Origin: Xenorhabdus ehlersii
Lineage (GTDB): Bacteria; Pseudomonadota; Gammaproteobacteria; Enterobacterales; Enterobacteriaceae
Direction of reading: 5' to 3'
Length of the DNA stretch: 64,000 nucleotides
NCBI RefSeq assembly: GCF_003610465.1
Contig: NZ_RAQI01000001.1
Span: 868,001 to 932,000 of the forward strand
The translations under genes were made by a program, and so were the position numbers. Within the stretch, counting starts at the first letter, position 1. Every line of letters starts with the position of its first letter. Of this stretch, positions 43,810 through 54,460 are shown in pieces. The notes beneath the pieces are model-generated. The model was not told where the DNA came from, searched no databases, and saw only the letters and a list, made by a program, of their open reading frames with translations.

Positions 43810-44541
43810 TTAACCTAGGTCACCAAAACGTACTTGCAATGCGGTAATTGCAGTGAGTGCCGTCGTTTCTGTCCTCAGAATACGAGGCCCTAACAGGATA
43901 TCAGTAAACTGATATTTTGCTGTCATTTCTATTTCTTCGGCAGATAATCCCCCTTCAGGCCCAATCAGCAGGCGCACTTTTTCCACAGGGAGTGAGAGGG
44001 TATTGATGCTATGGCTGGCACGGGGATGCAGATTCAATTTTAAGCTACCATCGTTTTCTGCGCACCAGCTTTCAAGTGGCATAACGGGGCGGATTTCAGG
44101 GATCCGGTTACGTCCGCATTGCTCACAGGCAGAAATGACAATTTTTCTCCATTGTTGTAATTTCTTCTCCAATCTTTCTGTATCCAGTTTTACACCACAA
44201 CGTTCAGACAGAAGTGGGGTAATCGTGTTGACACCCAATTCAACAGATTTTTGGATTGTAAATTCCATTTTTTCACCACGGGACATGACCTGCCCCAGAT
44301 GCAGGTTCAGCGGTGATTCATGATTAGACAATTTGCCATCAATGATAGACACTTTAATCGTTTTTTTACTGGCTTCCGTGATTATTGCATCAAAAGCCTG
44401 ATTACTGCCATCAAAGAGTTGTAATGCTTGCCCGTTACTCATTCTAAGCACGCGGCCAACGTGATTGGCAGCATCGTCACTCAAATAAATTTCCGCTCCT
44501 GTTGAGAGCAGTTCAGGGTGATAGATGCGGGGTATTCGCAT
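43810..44541 (-). CDS. rsmE: 16S rRNA (U1498-N3)-methyltransferase
   Basis: SPOUT-fold enzyme of 243 aa from ATG at 44541. It shows the N-terminal PUA-like part ([12 protein letters not shown]), [16 protein letters not shown], and the knot motifs [15 protein letters not shown] and [13 protein letters not shown]. Nine bases before gshB. The endA gene that usually precedes rsmE is not seen upstream. Confidence 0.95.
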   Translation of the reverse strand: MRIPRIYHPELLSTGAEIYLSDDAANHVGRVLRMSNGQALQLFDGSNQAFDAIITEASKKTIKVSIIDGKLSNHESPLNLHLGQVMSRGEKMEFTIQKSVELGVNTITPLLSERCGVKLDTERLEKKLQQWRKIVISACEQCGRNRIPEIRPVMPLESWCAENDGSLKLNLHPRASHSINTLSLPVEKVRLLIGPEGGLSAEEIEMTAKYQFTDILLGPRILRTETTALTAITALQVRFGDLG

Positions 44542-44873
44542 ATTCTTCTTTCCTTCTTTTTTCCGGATTCTTCCGGTATGGCGCAAACAACCATATGACA
44601 AAATTGATTCACCGTCATGATAAATGAGCGCTGTTTGCGTGATCAAGTTATCTCTTGGCTTAAGGAATACAAGAGATCTCCTTGCGAGCTGGTTCGCATA
44701 TTTATTTTATAATTGCTTTTTTCGCTAAAATTTCATTGCCAATAACCGGAGTGGAAAATTAATATTCATCTTGTCCTGATTTATGTCAGGAAATAAGGAA
44801 AGAAGACGGTGACAAGGATGTTTTTTATAAATGGATTTTCATTTTTTACAGGTGAGAAAAAGGAAGGAACTCT
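44542..44873. other. Intergenic stretch, no gene seen
   Basis: Contains one perfect inverted repeat ATCTCTTG (44650) / CAAGAGAT (44670). Promoters for rsmE and for the peptidase-like gene must lie here; none is obvious. Confidence 0.4.
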
Positions 44874-44903
44874 ATTTTAATTAACGTAGATTATATAATA
44901 GTT

Positions 44904-45338
44904 ATGTTTTTCTGTAGTACCTTATTGTTATTGGCCGTTATCGATATTAAAACATATTGCTTGCCTGATATTATCACTCTTCCTTTATTATGGTTTGGGC
45001 TTTTGGTTAATATTGATGGTAATTTGATTCCGATAAAGAGTGCAATATACGGCGCCATATCAGGGTATCTTTTTTTGTGGTTTTTGTATTGGTTATGTCG
45101 ATATACCTTAAATAAGGAAGGAATAGGTTATGGTGATCTCAAATTAACCGCGGCAATCGGTGCCTGGTTGGGTGTGGAAATGATACCAATATTGATACTG
45201 ATGGCTTCATTGTCTGGACTGTTTGGGTTTGTAATAATTGGAGTGAAAAGAAAATCTTTTCCTGAGTTTATCGCATTTGGGCCTTATTTATGTTTATCCG
45301 CGATAGTATTGCTGGGGTATGGTATTGGTAAAGTATAA
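44904..45338 (+). CDS. Prepilin-peptidase-like protein (A24 domain only)
   Basis: Membrane aspartyl protease domain of type IV prepilin peptidases, 144 aa. First catalytic Asp in LAVIDIKTYCLPDIITLP and the second in GIGYGDLKLTAAIGAWLG (GxGD motif), with about five hydrophobic segments. The N-terminal cytoplasmic zinc/methyltransferase part of PilD/GspO is absent. ATG at 44904 has no ribosome site and leaves the first membrane segment short; an in-frame ATT at 44874, six bases after AAGGAAGG, would complete it. It may process a pseudopilin or be a remnant. Confidence 0.75.
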   Translation: MFFCSTLLLLAVIDIKTYCLPDIITLPLLWFGLLVNIDGNLIPIKSAIYGAISGYLFLWFLYWLCRYTLNKEGIGYGDLKLTAAIGAWLGVEMIPILILMASLSGLFGFVIIGVKRKSFPEFIAFGPYLCLSAIVLLGYGIGKV

Positions 45339-45374
45339 TATTCATCTGCAAAGTGGGACAATAGATAAAAAGTG

Positions 45375-45666
45375 GCGGAGAGAACAGGAACCTAACCTAC
45401 GGTACGCATTCTGTATATACTAGATGTTAAAAGCATCTAGTTGGTTTAAGCTGCTTTTCTGCATATGCCAGACGTTGGAAGCATCTGTTAGCTTGAGCAG
45501 CGCATCCTGCGTACATTAGACGTTAGAAGCATCTAGTTGGTTTAGGCTGTTTATCCTGTATGCGCTAGATGTTAGAAGCATCTAGTTGGTTTTAAGCTGC
45601 TTGCCCTGCATATTCTAGACGTTGGAAGCATCTGGTTAGCTTTGGGCTGCTGGCTTATCTCTCCGC
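45375..45666. repeat. Tandem array of five ~48-bp units inside a 9-bp inverted repeat
   Basis: Five units begin AGAYG at 45422, 45470, 45518, 45567 and 45617, giving periods of 48, 48, 49 and 50. Each carries GTTRGAAGCATCTR and most contain the palindrome CTAGATG...CATCTAG, followed by GTTGGTTTAAGCTGCTT and a CCTGCATAT-like end. Units differ by scattered substitutions. GCGGAGAGA (45375-45383) and TCTCTCCGC (45658-45666) flank the array as a perfect inverted repeat. No open frame runs through it. Confidence 0.8.
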
Positions 45667-46041
45667 TGACTGCAAATTTAAAAAAAGTGAGATTTTTATT
45701 CAAGTTGATTTATTGGATTATGGACTATTGATCACAACTTGAGTTTATTAGTTATTTCGAATTATCAAAAGGCGATAAATATCACATCAATTAAAAAGGA
45801 ACTGTGTTTATTTAATAAGTTTTTTATTTTCAAAGTTAATGTGTTATCGGTTTTTATATGGGGGTAAATATAAAATATTAAAATGGATTTTGATACTAAT
45901 TTTATTAAAAATTGGCGCTGGACTTTTGTTTTTTATTTGGCATTTGGGATTCTTTAAAATTAAAGAGGGGGAGTGTTAAGGTAATATTTCAAATATTGTT
46001 ATACGGGCGCTACTATCCGCAACGTCCGCAATATTTTCAAC
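45667..46041. other. AT-rich intergenic stretch, no gene seen
   Basis: Nothing codes convincingly between the repeat array and the MBL-fold gene. It is markedly AT-rich. Confidence 0.4.
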
Positions 46042-46926
46042 TTACTGAGGCCACTTCATTTCGCCTTTTAATACTCTGGCACTGAGTTCAAGGCTAGATT
46101 CATCAGCCAAATCCGGATAATGTTTTTTCATGGCTGCAATCAACGCATTGGAATCTTTTGCTTTCGGTAACTCTTTTTCCAATGTGGTCAGATAATTCTG
46201 GGTGAAAGTTACTGAATCCAACGTCATTGATGAATTCCCCAGATAGTGACCAGGTACAACAGTTTTAGGTTGCAGGCTCTTGATACGATCCAATGTTTGT
46301 TGCCAATGCTGGCGTGATGCTTTGGTTTGGGTATCTGCAATCCATACATGGATATGGTCAGAAACAGTCACACCACCAACAACTGCTTTTAATTTAGGAA
46401 TCCAGACAAAAGTACGATCTGCGGCTGGGCCATCTAAGCCTTCAACAATCAGTTTTTCACCATCAACAGTAAAGGAATTTCCTGCTAGTGGCGCTGGTAC
46501 GACGATCTTCTTGGGGGCCTGATCTGCAAGAATTCCACCCCAATAAGCTAGTTTGCCATCTTTGGTTTCATTGATTGCTTTGATGGTTTCTGGTGATGCG
46601 ATAACTTTGGCGTCAGGGAAAGCTTCGGTGATCACGTCAAGACCAAAGTAAAAATCAGGATCGGATTGGCTAATATAGATCGTTGTCAGTTTTTTGCCTG
46701 TTTGCTGGATCATTTTTACCAGCTCTTGTGCATCATTTTTCTTAAATTGGGCATCAATCAGGACAACTTCATGATCGCCACTGATAATTTCAGAAGAAAC
46801 AGGGAAGACACCTTTTTCACCTGGATTGTAGATATCCAATTTTAGATCGGTTGCTTGAGCCAGTGAGGCCATTCCCAAGGAGAGTGTCGCTGCCAGAGCG
46901 ATGTTTAATGTTGTTTTGTGAGCCAT
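46042..46926 (-). CDS. Exported metallo-beta-lactamase-fold protein with altered metal motif
   Basis: The 294-aa protein has a signal peptide (LNIALAATLSLGMASLAQA). The core resembles MBL-fold hydrolases, with GDHEVVLIDAQF, and PGHY near the C-terminus, but the HxHxDH zinc motif is replaced by SQSDPDFYFG. It is therefore expected to bind metal differently or not at all. ATG at 46926 follows AGGAATT. It is divergent from the LysR gene at 47067, which probably regulates it. Periplasmic location inferred. Confidence 0.75.
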   Translation of the reverse strand: MAHKTTLNIALAATLSLGMASLAQATDLKLDIYNPGEKGVFPVSSEIISGDHEVVLIDAQFKKNDAQELVKMIQQTGKKLTTIYISQSDPDFYFGLDVITEAFPDAKVIASPETIKAINETKDGKLAYWGGILADQAPKKIVVPAPLAGNSFTVDGEKLIVEGLDGPAADRTFVWIPKLKAVVGGVTVSDHIHVWIADTQTKASRQHWQQTLDRIKSLQPKTVVPGHYLGNSSMTLDSVTFTQNYLTTLEKELPKAKDSNALIAAMKKHYPDLADESSLELSARVLKGEMKWPQ

Positions 46927-47066
46927 CGTCGAATTCCTATAGCAAAAAGCTTGTGTGCTTGAATGGCATGTATGATAAGTTGCATATTCCGATTTAAAAA
47001 CCCCATAACCAGCAACTATTTGTTGCATAAATCGAGCTAATTAGGGCGAAAAATAGGTTGGCCGAA

Positions 47067-47981
47067 ATGGATAGGATCACCGCAGCACAAGTGTTTATTA
47101 CGATTGTTGAACAGGGCAGCCTCATTGCAGCAGCAGAGCGATTGGATATGTCGAGGGCAATGGTATCGCGATATTTGGCTGAAATGGAAAAGTGGGCAGG
47201 AGTTCGCTTATTGCATCGTACGACACGTAAAATTAGCCTGACTTCGGCGGGTGAGAATGCTTATCAACGCAGCCTTAAGTTAATGGAATTAGCAGAAGGA
47301 ATGCCTGTACAGCAATCTTTGGCAGCACAAACCCTAAGAGGATTGTTGCGAGTGAGTTGTTCCCAGTCGTTGGGCATTAGTGCGTTGGCAGTTGCCATTC
47401 CCGAATTTATGCGGATATATCCTCACATTGCCGTCAATTTGCAAATGGATAATAAGGTTGTCAATTTGATAGAAGAACGCATTGATTTGGCGATCCGTAT
47501 TACCAATAATCTGGAGCCAAATCTGATCGCTCGCCCATTATCGACTTGCCATTCCATCGTTTGTGCTGCGCCGTCTTATTTAGTGGGGAAATCTATTCCC
47601 AACAATCCTATGGATTTAACATCACATAATTGCCTGACCTATAACTTTTTCGGCAAAAGTTTGTGGGTATTTGAAAAACAGCATGAGCACTATTCAGTCC
47701 CTGTCAGTGGTACGTTAAGTGCCAATGAATCGACTGTATTAATGGAAGCTGCTTTGCAGGGAGCTGGAATCGCAATGCAGCCTTACTATTCAGTTTCTTC
47801 TTATTTGATGTCAGGGCAGTTAGTTGAGCTGCTGCCTGATTACCAACCTCAGGCAATGGGGATCTATGGTATTTATACCAGCCGCCAGAATATGCCAGCG
47901 ACTTTGCGGGCACTGTTGGATTTTCTGGTAGATTGGTTTGCTACATCACCTCATTGGCAGCAATTAATGTTGAAACGCTAA
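47067..47981 (+). CDS. LysR-family regulator (of the MBL-fold gene?)
   Basis: LysR-type regulator of 304 aa: winged helix AAQVFITIVEQGSLIAAAERLDMSRAMVSRYLAEME and the VRLLHRTTRKISLT block of the CrgA-like branch, then an effector domain. ATG at 47067 preferred to a TTG three codons earlier. Divergent from the MBL-fold gene with 140 bases between starts. Its end overlaps convergently by 18 bases with the lysR gene. Confidence 0.88.
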   Translation: MDRITAAQVFITIVEQGSLIAAAERLDMSRAMVSRYLAEMEKWAGVRLLHRTTRKISLTSAGENAYQRSLKLMELAEGMPVQQSLAAQTLRGLLRVSCSQSLGISALAVAIPEFMRIYPHIAVNLQMDNKVVNLIEERIDLAIRITNNLEPNLIARPLSTCHSIVCAAPSYLVGKSIPNNPMDLTSHNCLTYNFFGKSLWVFEKQHEHYSVPVSGTLSANESTVLMEAALQGAGIAMQPYYSVSSYLMSGQLVELLPDYQPQAMGIYGIYTSRQNMPATLRALLDFLVDWFATSPHWQQLMLKR

Positions 47982-48893
47982 TGTCAATTTTTCGGCAAGT
48001 AGAGCAGCCTGTTGTTTTAAATGGGTAATGAAAGCCTCTACGGGCTCTGAGGAGGGGCGATGTATGGGTTTGATTAAACTTACTGTGAATGGAATGTCGA
48101 TACTGAATGGCCGAATGCAAATTTTTGCGCTGTTATCTAAATAATCCAATGCAGTTAGCGGATTTACGATGGATATGCCAATGCCTTCGTTAATCATGGC
48201 ACAAATTGAGGCTGCGCTATGGGTTTCCATTACCATCTTGCGATTGATTTGATGCTCAGTAAAGATTGTATCAATCAGTTGCCTGTAACTGTCTGTGATC
48301 GAGAGGCTGATAAATTTTTGATTGTGAAAATCTGCTGGCGTCAGCTGTGATTTTTGACCGAGCGGATGATGAATGGGTAAGACACAAATTTCATTTAAGG
48401 TTATCAACGTTTCTCGTTCAGTACCTGCCGGAGTCTGTAAATGTTCGGTTAAGCCAATATCATGGCGCTGTGCTGAAAGCCATTCTTCCAATAGGGGAGA
48501 CTCTTGTGGAATGATGGTCAGCCTGGCTTCAGGATAGCGTTCGATAAAACTGCAACAGGCTTTTGGCAGCAGAGATTGGGAGAACATTGGCAGGCAAGCG
48601 ATGGATAACTGCGCCTGTTCAAATTGTCGGATACTGCCAGCCGCATTGATTATTCTTTCCAGCCCATAATAAGAGCGCTGCACCTCCTCAAATAACCGTA
48701 ATCCTTGTGTGGTTGGAAACAGACGCCCTTTGATTCGATCAAACAATTTAAGTTTTAGTAATTGTTCAAGGCGTGCAAGTTCACGGCTGACCGTGGGCTG
48801 GGATGTTTTCAGTAGTAACGCTGCATCAGTCAGGTTCTTAGTGGTCATTACAGCATGGAAAATTTCAATGTGTCGCCATGAACAGGAGTGCAT
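47964..48893 (-). CDS. lysR: LysR, activator of lysA
   Basis: LysR-family protein of 309 aa from ATG at 48893: RHIEIFHAVMTTKNLTDAALLLKTSQPTVSRELARLEQ, FDRIKGRLFPTTQG. It is divergently transcribed from lysA with a 132-base spacer, the diagnostic arrangement of lysR/lysA, where it activates lysA in lysine shortage (established for E. coli). Confidence 0.92.
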   Translation of the reverse strand: MHSCSWRHIEIFHAVMTTKNLTDAALLLKTSQPTVSRELARLEQLLKLKLFDRIKGRLFPTTQGLRLFEEVQRSYYGLERIINAAGSIRQFEQAQLSIACLPMFSQSLLPKACCSFIERYPEARLTIIPQESPLLEEWLSAQRHDIGLTEHLQTPAGTERETLITLNEICVLPIHHPLGQKSQLTPADFHNQKFISLSITDSYRQLIDTIFTEHQINRKMVMETHSAASICAMINEGIGISIVNPLTALDYLDNSAKICIRPFSIDIPFTVSLIKPIHRPSSEPVEAFITHLKQQAALLAEKLTLAFQH

Positions 48894-49025
48894 AGATTTA
48901 TCTCGTTGAATAAAAAACACACATAATAATATCACAAATGAATAGACTATGGCTAAATGGATATTTTTCTTCCTGCCTCATTATTGTCAATAATGAAAAA
49001 ATTGCTGATTTTGTGAGACGCTTCA

Positions 49026-50303
49026 ATGACCATATCGACCTTTACTCATGACCCAGGGAAACATTTTATCCCTGATAATCTACTCCGTTTGCCAACTCAG
49101 TACGGAACACCATTGTGGCTTTATGATGGCGATAGCATCATCAAACAAATCAAAAAATTAAAACGGTTTGACATCATTCGGTTCGCACAGAAAGCGTGTT
49201 CCAATACCCATATTTTACGCTTGATAAGAGAACAGGGCGTGAAAGTTGATGCGGTGTCATTGGGTGAAATAGAGCGGGCGCTTTATGCAGGTTTTAAACC
49301 TGGTCGCGATAAGTCAGAGATTGTGTTCACGGCGGATGTGATTGATGAGGCAACATTGTCGCGTGTCATTGAGCTGGATATTCCAGTCAATGTTGGTTCT
49401 ATTGATATGTTGGCACAAATTGGTGAACGTCAGTCTGGTCATCCGGTGTGGTTACGTATTAACCCCGGATTCGGGCATGGGCATAGCCAAAAGACGAATA
49501 CTGGTGGCGAAAATAGCAAACATGGGATCTGGTTTCAGGATCTCCCTCTGGCAATTGCAAAAATTCATCAATATGATTTGCAGTTAGTGGGGCTGCATAT
49601 GCACATTGGTTCAGGGGTGGATTATCAACATCTCTCCAATGTTTGCAATGCTATGGTGGAGCAGGTCATGCTGTGTGGGGAGGATATTCAAGCCATTTCC
49701 GCAGGTGGTGGTTTATCCATTCCCTATAAGGACGGTGAAGAGTCAGTCGATACCGAACATTATTACAGCTTGTGGCATGAGGCTCGTCAACGTATTGAGC
49801 AGCATCTGGGGCATCATGTTGAGCTGGAAATTGAACCTGGGCGTTTTCTGGTTGCTGAGTCAGGGATCTTAATGGCGGAAGTACGGGCCGTTAAGTCTAT
49901 GGGTAATCGACATTATGTGCTGGTAGATGCAGGTTTCAATGACTTAATGCGTCCGGCAATGTATGGCAGTTATCACCGTATTTCTGTATTGCCGGTAAAC
50001 GCGCCGCCGGAAACCACGTCGTTAGAAACTACATTGCTAGAAACCATCGTTGCGGGGCCGTTATGTGAATCTGGTGATGTGTTTACACAGTTAGAAGGTG
50101 GGGAAGTTGTGTCACATATGTTGCCTCGTGTTAGCGTCGGGGATTATCTGATTTTTCACGATATCGGCGCTTACGGTGCTTCTATGTCTTCAAATTATAA
50201 TAGCCGTCCTTTGATCCCTGAAATTTTGTTTATTGAGGGAGAGGCGCGCTTGATCCGTCGCCGCCAGACAATCGAAGAGTTGTTATCACTAGAATCCATT
50301 TAA
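49026..50303 (+). CDS. lysA: Diaminopimelate decarboxylase
   Basis: PLP-dependent last step of lysine synthesis. 425 aa with VDAVSLGEIERALYAGF, GLHMHIGSGVDYQHL, the ISAGGGLSIPYK phosphate loop, EPGRFLVAESG and GPLCESGDVF with the catalytic Cys of the second subunit. The PLP Lys segment near the N-terminus reads FDIIRFAQKACSN. A short insert (PPETTSLETTLLETI) precedes the GPLCES motif. Terminator at 50311. Confidence 0.95.
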   Translation: MTISTFTHDPGKHFIPDNLLRLPTQYGTPLWLYDGDSIIKQIKKLKRFDIIRFAQKACSNTHILRLIREQGVKVDAVSLGEIERALYAGFKPGRDKSEIVFTADVIDEATLSRVIELDIPVNVGSIDMLAQIGERQSGHPVWLRINPGFGHGHSQKTNTGGENSKHGIWFQDLPLAIAKIHQYDLQLVGLHMHIGSGVDYQHLSNVCNAMVEQVMLCGEDIQAISAGGGLSIPYKDGEESVDTEHYYSLWHEARQRIEQHLGHHVELEIEPGRFLVAESGILMAEVRAVKSMGNRHYVLVDAGFNDLMRPAMYGSYHRISVLPVNAPPETTSLETTLLETIVAGPLCESGDVFTQLEGGEVVSHMLPRVSVGDYLIFHDIGAYGASMSSNYNSRPLIPEILFIEGEARLIRRRQTIEELLSLESI

Positions 50304-50310
50304 ATAAAAA

Positions 50311-50328
50311 CGGGGCACCGGTGCCCCG
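50311..50328 (+). terminator. Terminator of lysA
   Basis: Perfect palindrome CGGGGCACCGGTGCCCCG directly after the stop codon, followed by CTTCTTAG. Confidence 0.65.
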
Positions 50329-50373
50329 CTTCTTAGTCCTATATTTTGCATGAATCAAGCTTTCTGGTCAGCA

Positions 50374-52821
50374 TCAGGCGGCTTTATTTTGACGCTGACT
50401 TTCAGGCTTTTTTGCTGGATTGGGTACAGCGAATGCATTTGGCTCAAATTCATCGACATTGATTGAACGCAATCGACTGTTTTCAGCTCGTTTCAGGATA
50501 TCTGCTTCTTCTTGGCTGATTTTGTTCTCTGTCAGCGCCTGCTTAGCTAATTCATCCAAACGTGTGAAGCTTAGGTTTTTGCCTGCCTCGTGGCTTAAGC
50601 GAACATGGATTGGCTCTGCGGCGATGATATCAAGCAATGCTTCTTCCAGTAACCCGTGAGGGTTATGCTCACTTGGTGTCAAATATTGCCCACGTCCAAT
50701 CCGGCTACGGGTTGCGGAAGGAGTCTGTAATATCTGAGCCAGTTTGTGATCCAATTTATCAGATGGTGCGGTATGTACTCGCCCCAATGGGAAGATAATC
50801 ACTCGCATTAAACCTGCAACCAAACGGTTGGGGAAATTGCGCAGCAAATCGTTCATGGCCTGTTCAGCTTGTTTCAGGCTATCTTCTACTACCCACTGGA
50901 TCAATGGCAAATCTTCTTTCTGGCGTCCTTCATCTTCATAGCGTTTCAAGGCCGCAGAAGCCAGGAAGATTTGGCTCAGAATGTCCCCCAAACGAGCTGA
51001 AATGCGTTCACGGCGTTTCAGGCTGCCCCCCAATACGCCCATTGACACATCAGAGAGCAGGGCAAGGTTAGCGCTTAAACGGTTAATCTGTTGATAGTAA
51101 CGGCGAGTAGCATCATTGACTGGCGAACGACTGGTTCTGCCTTTGGTAATACCAAGCCACAGGCTGCGCAGAGTGTTACTGGCAACATGGCCCAAGTGAC
51201 CAAACAGAGCCTTGTCAAAGTGTTTCACATTGTTGCTTTCTGCTGCGGCGATTTCAGCCAATACATAAGGATGGCAGCGGATTGCACCCTGACCAAAGAT
51301 GATCATGCTACGGGTCAGGATATTCGCACCTTCAACGGTAATAGCAATGGGAGCACCCTGATAACCGCGAGCAAGGAAGTTCGATGGCCCAAGACAGATG
51401 CCTTTGCCGCCAGCGATATCCATGGCGTCAATAAAAGAACGTTGACCTCTATGCGTACAATGGTATTTCACGATAGCAGACAGAACCGAAGGTTTTTCGC
51501 CCAACATGATACCGCTGGTGATCATGGTTGCGGCCGCATCTATCAAGTAAGCGTTACCTGCGATACGTGCCAGTGGCTCTTCGATACCTTCCATTTTACC
51601 GATAGGCAGCTTGAATTGACGGCGAATATAGGAATAAGCACCAATTGCCATAGCTGCACTTTTCAATCCCCCTGTTGCGTTGGATGGCAAAGTAATACCA
51701 CGACCAACAGACAGACATTCAACCAGCATACGCCAGCCCTGACCTGCCATTTTCGGTCCACCAATGATGTAATCGATAGGAACGAAAATATCTTTACCAC
51801 GGGTTGGACCATTCTGGAATGGGATATTCAGAGGGAAATGGCGGTGACCAATTTCTACGCCTGGTGTATTGGTTGGGATCAACGCACAGGTAATTCCCAG
51901 TGATTCAGTATCGCCCAGTAGATGATCCGGATCATACAGTTTAAATGCCAATCCCAGCACGGTAGCAATAGGGGCAAGGGTAATGTAACGTTTATTCCAA
52001 TTCAGGCGCATACCAAGAACTTGTTTGCCTTGCCATTCCCCCATACAGACAACACCAGTATCAGGAATAGCTCCGGCATCTGAACCGGCTTCAGGGCTAG
52101 TCAACGCAAAGCAGGGAATTTCTTCACCACGGGCAAGTCCAGGCAAGTAATGTTTTTTCTGTTCATCTGTGCCGTAGTGTTGCAGCAATTCACCTGGCCC
52201 CAAGGAGTTAGGTACGCCAACAGTAATTGCCAGAATACCTGATACGCCGGCCAGTTTTTGCAATACCTGAGATTGAGCATAAGCGGAAAATTCCAGGCCA
52301 CCATATTCTTTCTTGATGATCATGGCAAAGAAACGATGTTCTTTCAGGTAGGCCCAAAGCTCAGGTGGTAAGTCAGCCAATTCATGAGTGATTTGGAAAT
52401 CATTTGCCATGCGGCAGGCTTCTTCTACCGGACCATCAATAAAAGCTTGTTCTTCAGCAGTTAACTGCGGCTTTGGATAGTTATGCAGTTTTTGCCAGTC
52501 AGGGTTACCACGGAATAGATCGCCTTCCCACCATGTAGTTCCTGCATCAATGGCTTCTTTCTCTGTGTTGGACATGCTTGGCATAACCTTGCGGAAGGCT
52601 TTTAGGCCCGGCGCAGAGAATAAGGAGATACGTACAGGTGTAAAGACAAGAGGGAATAGGACGATGACCAGTGGTAACAGCAACCAATAACTCCAAAGGC
52701 CAGTTATACTCATAACGAACGTATAGGCAACAAGCAGCAAGCTGCTGAGCGTTAAGCTGACTTTGTGGTAACAAAGCCCGCCAATCAAGACTAAAAATAA
52801 GATAATGCTGAAAGTGGTCAT
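50374..52821 (-). CDS. fadE: Acyl-CoA dehydrogenase FadE
   Basis: First step of beta-oxidation. 815 aa as in E. coli FadE. An N-terminal membrane anchor ([16 protein letters not shown] and two further hydrophobic segments) precedes the flavin dehydrogenase part: [37 protein letters not shown] and [15 protein letters not shown]-terminal DUF1974 domain follows. It is divergent from gmhA with 253 bases between. Confidence 0.95.
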   Translation of the reverse strand: MTTFSIILFLVLIGGLCYHKVSLTLSSLLLVAYTFVMSITGLWSYWLLLPLVIVLFPLVFTPVRISLFSAPGLKAFRKVMPSMSNTEKEAIDAGTTWWEGDLFRGNPDWQKLHNYPKPQLTAEEQAFIDGPVEEACRMANDFQITHELADLPPELWAYLKEHRFFAMIIKKEYGGLEFSAYAQSQVLQKLAGVSGILAITVGVPNSLGPGELLQHYGTDEQKKHYLPGLARGEEIPCFALTSPEAGSDAGAIPDTGVVCMGEWQGKQVLGMRLNWNKRYITLAPIATVLGLAFKLYDPDHLLGDTESLGITCALIPTNTPGVEIGHRHFPLNIPFQNGPTRGKDIFVPIDYIIGGPKMAGQGWRMLVECLSVGRGITLPSNATGGLKSAAMAIGAYSYIRRQFKLPIGKMEGIEEPLARIAGNAYLIDAAATMITSGIMLGEKPSVLSAIVKYHCTHRGQRSFIDAMDIAGGKGICLGPSNFLARGYQGAPIAITVEGANILTRSMIIFGQGAIRCHPYVLAEIAAAESNNVKHFDKALFGHLGHVASNTLRSLWLGITKGRTSRSPVNDATRRYYQQINRLSANLALLSDVSMGVLGGSLKRRERISARLGDILSQIFLASAALKRYEDEGRQKEDLPLIQWVVEDSLKQAEQAMNDLLRNFPNRLVAGLMRVIIFPLGRVHTAPSDKLDHKLAQILQTPSATRSRIGRGQYLTPSEHNPHGLLEEALLDIIAAEPIHVRLSHEAGKNLSFTRLDELAKQALTENKISQEEADILKRAENSRLRSINVDEFEPNAFAVPNPAKKPESQRQNKAA

Positions 52822-53074
52822 AGTAAAACTCCTGTAAATCTCAGGTTGAGTTGTCAGAGGTCTGACCTGTTGTGATGTCCTTCTTTTTTAGATGAGGAAA
52901 GTGTATTTATCAATATATTTACATCTTAATTACAATCTAGCTCACAAAGTCGAGTTAGTTTTGCAAACGATAATTCTTGCAAGATGTGATGATATCTTCT
53001 TTCAGATAGGGGAATCCGTTACACTTGCTGACTGACATTATTAATCCCGAAGACTTTTCAGGAGTATGAGTTCC

Positions 53075-53656
53075 ATGTATCAAGAACTGATCCGCAGTGA
53101 ATTATCCGAAGCCGCAGAGACGTTGGCTAACTTCCTCAATGATGATGCAAATATCGACGCTATTCAAAAAGCTGCGGTTTTGCTGGCTGATTCATTCAAG
53201 GCAGGAGGAAAAGTGCTTTCCTGTGGTAATGGTGGCTCGCATTGTGATGCCATGCATTTTGCGGAAGAATTGACAGGTCGCTACCGTGAAAATCGCCCAG
53301 GATATCCGGCTATTGCGATTTCTGATCCCAGCCACTTATCTTGTGTGAGCAATGACTTTGGTTATGACTATGTATTTTCCCGTTATGTTGAAGCCGTCGG
53401 TCAGAAAGGTGATGTACTGCTGGGCATTTCAACGTCAGGAAACTCTGGCAACATCATTAAAGCGGTTGAAGCAGCCCGTGCCAAAGGGATGAAAGTCATT
53501 ACACTGACTGGCAAGGATGGCGGAAAAATGGCAGGAACGGCAGATGTTGAAATTCGAGTACCACATTTTGGTTATGCAGATCGTATCCAGGAGATCCACA
53601 TCAAAGTCATTCATATCTTGATTCAATTGATTGAAAAAGAAATGGTAAAAGCCTGA
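53075..53656 (+). CDS. gmhA: Sedoheptulose-7-phosphate isomerase
   Basis: First step of ADP-heptose synthesis for LPS core. The SIS-domain protein of 193 aa shows [22 protein letters not shown] and [16 protein letters not shown] at 53075 (MYQELI) has GGAG about ten bases upstream; the ATG at 53066 directly abuts that site and is less likely. Confidence 0.95.
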   Translation: MYQELIRSELSEAAETLANFLNDDANIDAIQKAAVLLADSFKAGGKVLSCGNGGSHCDAMHFAEELTGRYRENRPGYPAIAISDPSHLSCVSNDFGYDYVFSRYVEAVGQKGDVLLGISTSGNSGNIIKAVEAARAKGMKVITLTGKDGGKMAGTADVEIRVPHFGYADRIQEIHIKVIHILIQLIEKEMVKA

Positions 53657-53692
53657 TTGCTTTTCGTCAGGAATCGGCGTTAGGGGTAGTCA

Positions 53693-54460
53693 ATGTGTGA
53701 ATTACTTGGCATGAGCGCCAACGTGCCAACAGATATCGTTTTCAGTTTGAGTGGACTCATTCAGCGTGGTGGGCATACCGGCCCACATAAAGACGGTTGG
53801 GGAGTTACCTTCTATGAGGGATTGGGATACCGGACATTTAAAGATCACCAATCCAGTTGTCATTCGCCTGTGGCGCGATTTGTACAAGGCTATCCAATCA
53901 AATCAGAAGTGATTGTCGCCCATATTCGTCAGGCAAACAGTGGTAATGTTTCCCTGGCAAATACCCATCCATTTACCCGTGAACTATGGGGAAGGTATTG
54001 GACTTATGCCCATAATGGTCAATTTAAGGGATATAGTAAGCTGAAAACGGGTAATTACCGGCCGGTTGGTGAGACAGACAGTGAATGGGCATTTTGCTGG
54101 ATATTACATCAATTATCGTTGAAATATCCCAAGCGACCTTCTAATTGGCCTGCGGTATTTAAATTTATTGCTTCCCTGGCGGATCAACTGAGAAATAAAG
54201 GTGTTTTCAATATGCTGTTGTCAGACGGGCAGTTTGTCATGGCTTACTGTTCTACTCAATTGCATTGGATTACTCGTCGTGCCCCTTTCGGCAGGGCTAA
54301 ATTACTTGATCAGGATGTTGAAATCGATTTCCAGCAGCACACCCAGCCAGGGGATGTCGTATCCGTGATTGCCACCCAACCTTTAACCGGAAATGAAGTC
54401 TGGCACCGTATTGAATCAGGTGACTATGTGCTATTTCATTTTGGAGAGAGAATAATTTGA
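53693..54460 (+). CDS. yafJ: Class II glutamine amidotransferase YafJ
   Basis: Begins MCELLGMSANVPTDI with the N-terminal nucleophile Cys2 after Met removal; GGHTGPHKDGWGVTFYEG and AHIRQANSGNVSLANTHPF line the active site. 255 aa. No synthase domain, so it may act as a glutaminase-type hydrolase. Its end overlaps the decayed yafK on the other strand. Confidence 0.93.
   Translation: MCELLGMSANVPTDIVFSLSGLIQRGGHTGPHKDGWGVTFYEGLGYRTFKDHQSSCHSPVARFVQGYPIKSEVIVAHIRQANSGNVSLANTHPFTRELWGRYWTYAHNGQFKGYSKLKTGNYRPVGETDSEWAFCWILHQLSLKYPKRPSNWPAVFKFIASLADQLRNKGVFNMLLSDGQFVMAYCSTQLHWITRRAPFGRAKLLDQDVEIDFQQHTQPGDVVSVIATQPLTGNEVWHRIESGDYVLFHFGERII

Noticed and set aside
45375..45666. Regular repeats as a possible CRISPR array
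   Set aside because: The variation is spread through the whole ~48-bp unit; there are no constant repeats with unique spacers and no cas genes in the window.
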